DNA of 7,354 nucleotides from Candidatus Atribacter hydrocarboniphilus (GTDB lineage Bacteria > Atribacterota > Atribacteria > Atribacterales > Atribacteraceae): contig DPKX01000050.1 in the NCBI GenBank assembly GCA_003542295.1, positions 1 to 7,354 on the forward strand. The letters are read 5' to 3'. Positions 1-5,198 of this stretch are shown in pieces. The notes under the pieces are model-generated. The model did not search any database, had not been told where the DNA came from, and saw only the letters and a program-made list of their open reading frames with translations. How positions within the stretch are numbered: position 1 is the first letter of the stretch; each line of letters opens with the position of its first letter. Made by a program: the position numbers and the translations under genes.

Positions 1-2
1 TC

Positions 3-53
3 CAGGCTGGCCACGATTTGCGCGACATCGGAGGGAATAAAGTGCTGATGTAA
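3..53 (+). CDS. possible C-terminal tail of an upstream gene (partial)
   Basis: This frame is open from the window edge to a TAA at 51-53 and would give the 16-residue ending QAGHDLRDIGGNKVLM. The composition is GC-richer and more gene-like than the following spacer, and a perfect 18-bp hairpin starts 21 nt after the stop, where a terminator would sit. The other two forward frames also stay open for 12 to 15 codons, so the frame choice rests only on how protein-like the peptide looks. No function can be read from it. It would be convergent with the minus-strand gene at 888-2837. Confidence 0.25.
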   Translation, partial: QAGHDLRDIGGNKVLM

Positions 54-73
54 AAGTATGAGATCAATATTAA

Positions 74-117
74 GCTCTGGACAGCCGTCCCATGCACTCG
101 GGACGGCTGTCCAGAGC
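74..117 (+). repeat. perfect 18-bp inverted repeat (hairpin type 1, copy 1)
   Basis: Arms 74-91 and 100-117 are exactly complementary, with an 8-nt loop at 92-99. No T-tract follows immediately, so it is not a classical Rho-independent terminator, although it could stop transcription arriving from the left edge. The flank after the stem (GCCCAA, then TAATTCTTTTTCT at about 150-162) recurs after the hairpin at 4583-4623, which marks both as members of one dispersed repeat family. Confidence 0.85.
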
Positions 118-247
118 CCAAGCCGGGAGTTCAGAAGAAAGCATGGTTAATTCTTTTTCTTTTAACGTGCGAAAACGACCTGCAGGCGCTGTTTGCCTGG
201 TCCGTGCTCTTTTCGCGGCCCGGGCAATAAAGCGATCTGCTGTTGTT

Positions 248-361
248 TTGGCACGCTTTCCCTGCGGATGGCGTTAAGGCGGGGCAAATGGTGTTTTGGA
301 TTTATGAGCAAAACACGATTTGCCCCTCACGGGAGGGATCAGATCGATTGGGTTCAGGTCA
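248..361 (+). repeat. dispersed intergenic repeat, copy A, with hairpin type 2
   Basis: Positions 273-361 align with 4886-4976 at roughly 85% identity by eye, and the match extends leftward through a GCGCGCTTT-CTGCGG-like segment. The core is a hairpin with arms 281-298 and 309-326 and a 10-nt loop at 299-308. Seventeen of 18 positions pair, with one G-G mismatch (290 with 317). The tail (346-359, GATTGGGTTCAGGT) recurs exactly at 4097-4110. Small forward reading frames across this stretch (92-277, 193-471) run through the hairpins and look spurious. It is best described as a REP- or MITE-like non-autonomous element. Confidence 0.75.
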
Positions 362-887
362 CGCTGAACCGTTTGAAACTATATTTAATAATGGATCAGG
401 GAGATGGGGTCAAGTCAGTTGATGTGATGTTGGATGATGAATATAGGATTATGTTGGGATTAACATCTTGAATATTAGGGTATTGTGAATAATAGGTAAA
501 AGATCAAATGGTTCGTTTTTTTGAGAAATGGTGACCAGAATGAGATATAAGAATTATTCGAAAATTATTGCAATAAGTAGAGATAGTGGCTAGCGACCCA
601 ACTTACAACTTAAACCTCCCCCACAGGAGCTTTGATTCCTCATTATCAATCTGTGCACAATACAAATCTTGAAATTCTTCGTTAACAAGATCAATTCGTT
701 TTCAAATATACTCCCATCCTGTCTTTTTACCTTTAAAAAAGGCCAGAAGATATCAGAACAAAGACAAAAAAACTTGTAAATATGAATATCTTGTATTTTT
801 AATTTTTCAAATCAATAAATCAATGTATAGTTCATATTAGAATCAATTAGAGGTTGAAGCCTAGTTTAAATTTTATAAATACAGAAA
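362..887. other. AT-rich spacer downstream of large gene A
   Basis: No convincing gene, RNA gene or strong terminator is visible here. The composition changes at about 440 from the GC-richer repeat to AT-rich sequence like that of the flanking minus-strand genes. A 12-nt palindrome at 565-576 (TTATTGCAATAA) is present but is within chance expectation in AT-rich DNA. Transcription from the gene at 888-2837 must end in or beyond this stretch, but I see no hairpin with a U-tract on the minus strand. Confidence 0.6.
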
Positions 888-2837
888 TCAGTTTTGAGGA
901 CTAAAAATTAACAATTCAAACTTATGATCCATTAACTCTTCGTAAAAATAGCGAGGGTATGAAATTTCTGTCCAATGTTTTGAATTAACTGGATCAAAAA
1001 AAGTTAGATCTTCAATATTTAAAAAGTTTATTTCCGTTAAGTGAAGACAATCCTTGTACAAAGTACCCAAACCCTTTAAATACCACTCAGAAACCATACC
1101 TACAGGCAACATTTCTAACGGTGCACCAACATGCTGAGACAAACTTGAGGAGGGTGTTATTTTAGGTTTATCCACCCATCCTCTATCATAGGAAAATACC
1201 GTAATATTTTGACCATTAACAAAAAACAATTTTTCAGCATCATAATCAAAATTTCTCATATAATGTTGGGAAGTAAATACGGGGAAACCCGCTGATTCGA
1301 GTAAACTCAAAATATCCTGATATTTATCTTTTGTAACAAAGTTGAAATCCAGCCCCTTAATATTTTTTACTTCACCCCTCATACCCCAAGTTTCGCGCGA
1401 TAATGTAGGTTTGAATTCAAGAGGTGCAAGCCCATCCTCCAATACATTTTTTGCTGCGGTTCGAAATTCAGGCCAATCTTTCCACCTTCTTTCTCCTCCA
1501 TTCAATTCATCCTGTCTTATTGCTTCGGCAATATCAAAAAATTCACTATACCTCTCAGGATCTTTTCTTCTTTCAAAAAGCATGTATCTTCCCATCGCGT
1601 GTAAATACATCTTTTCAAGAAGGTCCTGCGGGATTTGAATATACGGCTTTCCTATCTGCTTGCTTAAATCCTTGGGAATCCTGAAATTAAATTCCCCATA
1701 ATCCGCCTCAAAATGACTTGACGTAGCCTCAGGATATTCAATTCCAGCCTCAGCAAGAAGTTTAAGAACATCCAACTTCCAATCCTGGATTTCCGGGTCA
1801 AATTGCCATTTAACACCGGGTTTTCCGTTCGTCCCAGTCCAGGTAATTTCCTTCTCCCCCGTTCCTTCTTTCTCAATTTCAACCCGGCTGACTGAAGTTA
1901 TATTTTTGGGGGCGAAATTTTTGAAGGCAGTCCAACTTTCTTCTCTTTCTTTCTTCATGTTATACCAGGCATAACCTTCTTTGGTACTAATGGATGCTTC
2001 CCCAAAAACGAACCAGCCGGAAGCATCACTGAATACGACCTGTCTCGTTTCTCCTAAACCTCCTGCTGACTCCAAAATCTCCAAATCGAAATAATCTTCC
2101 TCGCAGCTGGGTTTTCCCAAAGTCGTAGCTAAGCTTGGATCAATCTTTCTTTTGGTGCCTTCGCAGGATCCATTTGTTATTACAGGAAATAAGTAGTGAC
2201 CTGACTCTCTATCCCTGGGTATGACTAACCAGCTTTTGCCTTCATTGAGATAATATTCCCATTCAAGATTTTGTGTAATTTCCTCCCTGGAAAATCCCGT
2301 CCTTCTTGTCTCTTCCTTAATAAAAAGTCCTATAATAGTGTCTACTACACCATCCAGACCCAATTCTGTAAGCATTTTTTGTGTATCCGAAGATTTTGCC
2401 CGCAAAGCTTCAGTTAAATTCAAATCTTTATATTTAGATTCGATAAGAGGCTTAAATCTTGAGCTATCCACAGGGTAGGATTCTGGAATTAATGTCGGAA
2501 TAGAATCAGGAGTAGGTGTGGCAGGGATCTCGGTCGATGTAGGAACGGAAGTCGGTAATTCTACTTTCGGAGTAACAGTTTCCTCAAATTCTTGGGGAGG
2601 CACTAAAGTACCGACACCTCCTGCAATAGCGGTTTTTCCATCTTCATTATCAACCCCAATACAAGAAGTTAAGGAAGTACCCGCACCCGCCAGCAAAGCC
2701 GTTAAACCCAATTCTTTGGCAGTATAATATGCCGCAGTTGCTGCACTTACTTTCAAAAATTTCCTTCTTGAAATCTTCTTGGGATCATGGGTTTTCAGAA
2801 TTATCCGTAGTAGAGATTTATTTCGCAACTTTTTCAC
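888..2837 (-). CDS. Tat-exported putative lipoprotein, large paralogue A (649 aa), unknown function
   Basis: A twin-arginine motif SRRKFLK (RR at 24-25) is followed by an Ala/Leu-rich segment and a lipobox-like LTSC (Cys59), so the mature protein is probably folded before export and lipid-anchored. Residues 84-120 form a Thr/Pro/Ser linker. The globular part (about 121-649) matches no family I recognise. Cys225 and Cys245 are conserved in the paralogue at 5199-7157 and could form a disulfide. Residues 371-420 are identical in both, including HAMGRYML at 413-420. Beyond about 470 the two diverge; TKDK, LLES, EWY and DHK patches remain, and this copy has an insertion of about 20 residues near 605-625. 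The start is GTG, shared with the paralogue, but it lies inside an AGGTGA that could be the ribosome binding site for TTG at codon 4. It begins 69 bp after the small gene, so the two are probably co-transcribed. Confidence 0.92.
   Translation of the reverse strand: MKKLRNKSLLRIILKTHDPKKISRRKFLKVSAATAAYYTAKELGLTALLAGAGTSLTSCIGVDNEDGKTAIAGGVGTLVPPQEFEETVTPKVELPTSVPTSTEIPATPTPDSIPTLIPESYPVDSSRFKPLIESKYKDLNLTEALRAKSSDTQKMLTELGLDGVVDTIIGLFIKEETRRTGFSREEITQNLEWEYYLNEGKSWLVIPRDRESGHYLFPVITNGSCEGTKRKIDPSLATTLGKPSCEEDYFDLEILESAGGLGETRQVVFSDASGWFVFGEASISTKEGYAWYNMKKEREESWTAFKNFAPKNITSVSRVEIEKEGTGEKEITWTGTNGKPGVKWQFDPEIQDWKLDVLKLLAEAGIEYPEATSSHFEADYGEFNFRIPKDLSKQIGKPYIQIPQDLLEKMYLHAMGRYMLFERRKDPERYSEFFDIAEAIRQDELNGGERRWKDWPEFRTAAKNVLEDGLAPLEFKPTLSRETWGMRGEVKNIKGLDFNFVTKDKYQDILSLLESAGFPVFTSQHYMRNFDYDAEKLFFVNGQNITVFSYDRGWVDKPKITPSSSLSQHVGAPLEMLPVGMVSEWYLKGLGTLYKDCLHLTEINFLNIEDLTFFDPVNSKHWTEISYPRYFYEELMDHKFELLIFSPQN
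2527..2770. repeat. near-identical direct repeat with 6847-7090 (5' part of large genes)
   Basis: This segment encodes the Tat signal, the lipobox region and most of the linker. It matches 6847-7090 at a constant offset of 4320 with about 10 differences in 244 nt. Two stretches are exactly identical: 2527-2591 (65 nt) and 2650-2717 (68 nt). The central coding region of the same genes is clearly less similar; for example 2041-2160 against 6361-6480 is about 83% by eye. Confidence 0.9.
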
Positions 2838-2906
2838 CTATTTTGGACAAAGAACACTCTCGTTTAAAGATAATGGATAAAAATCAAGATTGATTAATTA
2901 AAGATC

Positions 2907-3950
2907 TTATTTTTTAGGAGTGACGGGGAAAACAGACCTTGATTTCATTGAGTGGAAATATTTACCCTCGACAGCCTTGAAATTACCTGACTTAAGATTA
3001 GAAAAAACTTCAATAGTCTCCGGAAGACACTTTTTTATTTCTTCCAAACTATAATAAAGAGGAGGGATATATTCCTTATTATCTGGAACAAGTTTTTTGT
3101 AATAATCATCATAATATTTAATTAGACTTTCTTCTGAATCAGAAATCCTATGTTCCATATAGGTTTGCCTGCCAACAGCGTTTTTTAGCTTTTCTATAGC
3201 CTCGGGTAAAGGCCACGTTTCCCCGCTTACCATATATGAATTAAAACCGGGGTCTCCTTTGGGGGCTTCCAAAAATAAATAGGTGCCTACCAAATCAGGG
3301 GGTTTGAGACCATAAGTGTCTATAAGATTAAGGACGGCAAAATCATCACCTACGGGGAAACCTACTTTAAAGACAAGCTGTTGTGTTCCCTCGGACCTTA
3401 CAAAAGGTTCCTCAAGTAAAACTCCGGAAATTGTCCAATTTTCAATGTCAGGATAACCAGGATATAAATCTTCACGTGTCTTCTTTGCTCCATAAGGGAA
3501 GGGTTCTCGACTGATATGTTTTACAGGCTCATAATACATTCTGTCATCTTCTGTAATATCTGAGGGTTTGATCTTGGGTATCTCAACCCAGTTTTCTTCC
3601 CTTAATATAAAGCGTGAGAGTCCTTTTTCATCAACGGCTCTGTATTCTCCGTTTCTTTCTTCAACACCAACAATTCCTGGAAAGCTCTTAGATTCCTCAA
3701 TGAGTGATTCTATACTTACCTTAACTTCTGTTTCAGTAGGTTTTACTTTGGTTTTGGTTGGTTTTATTTCTGTTTGTGTGGGGTTTGGAGTTAAGGAGGG
3801 CTTAGGTGTAGAAGTAAGAGTAGGAAAAATTTCTTCTGTGGGGAAAGGAATTTTGCTGTTACAAGAACTGGCAAACAACCCTAAAGTAGCCAGACCTGAG
3901 GCTTTAATAAAATCCCTTCTTGAAATCTTCTTGGGCTTATGATTATTCAT
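2907..3950 (-). CDS. Tat-exported putative lipoprotein, small cassette gene (347 aa), unknown function
   Basis: From the ATG at 3950 the protein has SRRDFIKAS (RR at 11-12), a short hydrophobic stretch and FASSC (Cys30), which is a Tat signal with a lipobox-like ending. Residues about 37-79 are a Thr/Pro/Lys linker with a repeated KPT-x-T pattern. The remainder (about 80-347) is a globular domain that I do not recognise, with a Lys/Tyr-rich C-terminus ending in VTPKK. An upstream in-frame TTG at 3974 would add eight residues. I prefer the ATG because the Tat n-region then has normal length, and neither start has a clear Shine-Dalgarno. A good promoter sits upstream at 4004-4032. It is the first gene of a probable operon with the large gene at 888-2837. 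The tail of a second copy is at 7206-7330. Confidence 0.9.
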   Translation of the reverse strand: MNNHKPKKISRRDFIKASGLATLGLFASSCNSKIPFPTEEIFPTLTSTPKPSLTPNPTQTEIKPTKTKVKPTETEVKVSIESLIEESKSFPGIVGVEERNGEYRAVDEKGLSRFILREENWVEIPKIKPSDITEDDRMYYEPVKHISREPFPYGAKKTREDLYPGYPDIENWTISGVLLEEPFVRSEGTQQLVFKVGFPVGDDFAVLNLIDTYGLKPPDLVGTYLFLEAPKGDPGFNSYMVSGETWPLPEAIEKLKNAVGRQTYMEHRISDSEESLIKYYDDYYKKLVPDNKEYIPPLYYSLEEIKKCLPETIEVFSNLKSGNFKAVEGKYFHSMKSRSVFPVTPKK

Positions 3951-4003
3951 TTTTAAACATGATTTTGTGAACAACTTAAAAAAACAATGAAATTTTGATT
4001 CAT

Positions 4004-4032
4004 ATTATAAGGATTTGGTTTATGTTATTCAA
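4004..4032 (-). promoter_or_regulatory. sigma70-type promoter of the small-large gene operon
   Basis: On the minus strand there is a perfect -10 box TATAAT (4009-4004) and a -35-like TTGAAT (4032-4027, four of six consensus bases), separated by exactly 17 bp (4010-4026). Transcription would start near 3997, giving a leader of about 47 nt before the ATG at 3950. No operator-like symmetry overlaps it clearly. Confidence 0.65.
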
Positions 4033-4262
4033 GTTTCCTCAGTGGAGAAATAGACATAAACAAAGAATATTATTCGGAAATTGATTAGAAAAGGAAGATT
4101 GGGTTCAGGTTCTTTTATTTGTTTGTTTCGAAACAACTATTAGCTCCTGCAGGTGTTGATAATTGAAGGCGGTAGGGTGGGGATCAACATTCCATCATAC
4201 TGGAGACACCTAAAGACATACTCCGTTGGTTTTTTCCCTGGCCGGTGATCTTTTGTGGCTCT
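4033..4262. other. upstream spacer between promoter and repeat copy C
   Basis: No gene is visible. The stretch holds a 14-nt exact match (4097-4110) to the tail of repeat copy A (346-359), and a 7-bp inverted repeat TGTTGAT/ATCAACA (4154-4160 and 4183-4189) with a long 22-nt loop. The sequence shifts from AT-rich to more GC-rich at about 4140. Confidence 0.5.
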
Positions 4263-4430
4263 GGCGTGTTATGCTCTGCGGATCGGGTTTAGAAAGGAAA
4301 ATGATGGCGTTCAAGTCCAATGCGTTGGTGGAAACTAAAGTGTTGAATGGATCAACACGATGGGGGACAAGTATGGCACGCGCCAGGGGGTCCTTCGGAA
4401 ACAACGGACGCGAGCTGTCGGCGCTGTTTG
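4263..4430 (+). repeat. dispersed intergenic repeat, copy C (lacks hairpin type 2)
   Basis: The left part (CTCTGCGGATCGGG, 4274-4287) resembles the CTGCGG segments of copies A and B. The type 2 hairpin that should follow is absent, and the sequence rejoins the family at GATGGCGTTCAAGTC, against GATGGGGTTCAAGTC in copy B. A 7-bp hairpin occupies 4340-4358. Position 4371-4390 (GTATGGCACGCG onward, 20 nt) is exactly repeated at 5041-5060, and 4399-4414 at 5063-5078. The short reading frames crossing this region on both strands are not supported as genes. Confidence 0.7.
4340..4358 (+). repeat. small hairpin with ATGGA loop in repeat copy C
   Basis: Arms GTGTTGA (4340-4346) and TCAACAC (4352-4358) are perfectly complementary around the loop ATGGA. 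At the equivalent place in copy B (about 5007-5021) the same loop ATGGA lies between GGTTC and TAACC, which form a shorter stem of different sequence (four pairs, one mismatch). Confidence 0.6.
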
Positions 4431-4582
4431 GGAATGAGATCGATTCTAATGCAAGGTTTGCTCTTTAAGGGATCTGCTGGGGGTGGGGACATCGAAACGG
4501 GAGAAGGCTGCTGTTATGTGTGGTTTGGATAGGTAGAATGGATATGGAATAGGTTTTGGACCAAACGAGTATGCAATTAAGA

Positions 4583-4623
4583 TGCGGACTGCCATCTTGA
4601 GGAACGAGGGAGTGCAGTCCGCA
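4583..4623 (+). repeat. hairpin type 1, copy 2
   Basis: The outer arms 4583-4592 and 4614-4623 form a perfect 10-bp stem. Inside it is a 2x2 mismatch, then four more pairs (4595-4598 with 4608-4611, two of them U-G), then a 9-nt loop. It aligns without gaps in the stem to 74-117, and three outer base pairs are changed on both sides (4584-4622, 4585-4621 and 4590-4616). The shared flanks are AAG before the stem, and GCCCAA then TAATTCTTTTTCT (about 4653-4665) after it. Confidence 0.7.
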
Positions 4624-4688
4624 GCCCAACACTGAATGGAAAGTAAACATCGGTAATTCTTTTTCTAATAGTTTTTTTAACCTCGACG

Positions 4689-4731
4689 TGGGCAGCAGTT
4701 CCAGGATGTTTTTCCCTGGAGCTGCTGTCCA
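4689..4731 (+). repeat. hairpin type 1-like, copy 3
   Basis: All 17 positions pair between 4689-4705 and 4715-4731 around a 9-nt loop at 4706-4714. Two of the pairs are G-U (4692-4728 and 4699-4721), so the stem is complete only as + strand RNA; on the minus strand these become A-C mismatches. The arms resemble those at 74-117 (TGG-x-CAGC on the left, GCTG-TCCA on the right). Confidence 0.7.
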
Positions 4732-4861
4732 CTGAGAATAATTTAAAAATAGAACGATGATGTAATGTTCAAATCTTTTAACTAGATCGCGAACCCGAAC
4801 AAACGAATGGAACAGAAAGCTGGTGTTTGCGCGCTAAAACGACCAGCAACTAAAGCCGTTT

Positions 4862-5078
4862 TTGCGCGCTTTCTCTGCGGCCGGGGTTAAGGTGGGGCAA
4901 ATGGTGTTTTACATTTCTATGAGTAAAACACGATTTGCCCCTCACAGGATGGAATAGATCGATGGGGTTCAAGTCAGGAACCGAGCCGGCGGGAAAGATT
5001 AGGGGTTCATGGATAACCAGTAACGCGCATTGAAAGGGGGGTATGGCACGCGCCAGGGGGGAAAACAACGGACGCGAG
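4862..5078 (+). repeat. dispersed intergenic repeat, copy B
   Basis: Positions 4886-4976 match copy A (273-361), and 5041-5078 match copy C (4371-4414) apart from an internal TCCTTCGG replaced by two bases. Copy B therefore links A and C as one family. The order of parts is: CTGCGG segment, type 2 hairpin, GTTCAAGTCA tail, small ATGGA-loop hairpin, and the GGCACGCGCCAGGGGG block. No transposase or other gene is inside. The element ends about 120 bp beyond the stop of large gene B. Confidence 0.75.
4894..4941 (+). repeat. hairpin type 2 in repeat copy B
   Basis: Arms 4894-4912 and 4923-4941 pair at 18 of 19 positions around a 10-nt loop (4913-4922). The single G-G mismatch (4903 with 4932) is at the same place as in copy A. 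The pair 4911-4924 is A-T here and G-C (298-309) in copy A, a paired change. Confidence 0.8.
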
Positions 5079-5198
5079 TCTGCCGGCGTTGTTCGAAGAT
5101 GTGAGTAATCAAGTTACAAAAAGCTTTATGTAAAATAATATTAGACTTTTATAGAGCTAACTAAGTGTCCAGACTAAATTTTAAATATATACTTAAAA

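Noticed and set aside
74..117. Rho-independent terminator
   Set aside because: The stem is ideal but no U-tract follows on either strand next to it, and the same family occurs at places with no gene to terminate.
92..471. Two overlapping forward reading frames (92-277 and 193-471)
   Set aside because: They run through hairpins and a dispersed repeat, have low-complexity Arg/Ala-rich translations, and copy B does not keep the frame.
565..576. 12-nt perfect palindrome TTATTGCAATAA as an operator
   Set aside because: It sits in AT-rich sequence far from any promoter and is a single copy, so chance is a sufficient explanation.
2518..2727. Forward reading frame opposite the linker of large gene A (and its twin at 6838-7047)
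   Set aside because: It is the mirror of the Thr/Pro linker on the coding strand and is kept in both copies only because that DNA is nearly identical.
4154..4189. 7-bp inverted repeat TGTTGAT/ATCAACA
   Set aside because: The loop is 22 nt and no second copy or nearby regulated start is seen; the stem is too short to support.
4210..5068. Several short reading frames on both strands (4210-4404, 4226-4468, 4347-4532, 4465-4650, 4850-5068)
   Set aside because: All lie in repeat units whose copies differ by indels that break the frame, and none has a ribosome binding site or protein-like sequence.
4371..5078. CRISPR array from the repeated 20-nt block
   Set aside because: There are only two copies, 670 bp apart, embedded in longer diverged repeats, with no regular spacers and no cas gene.
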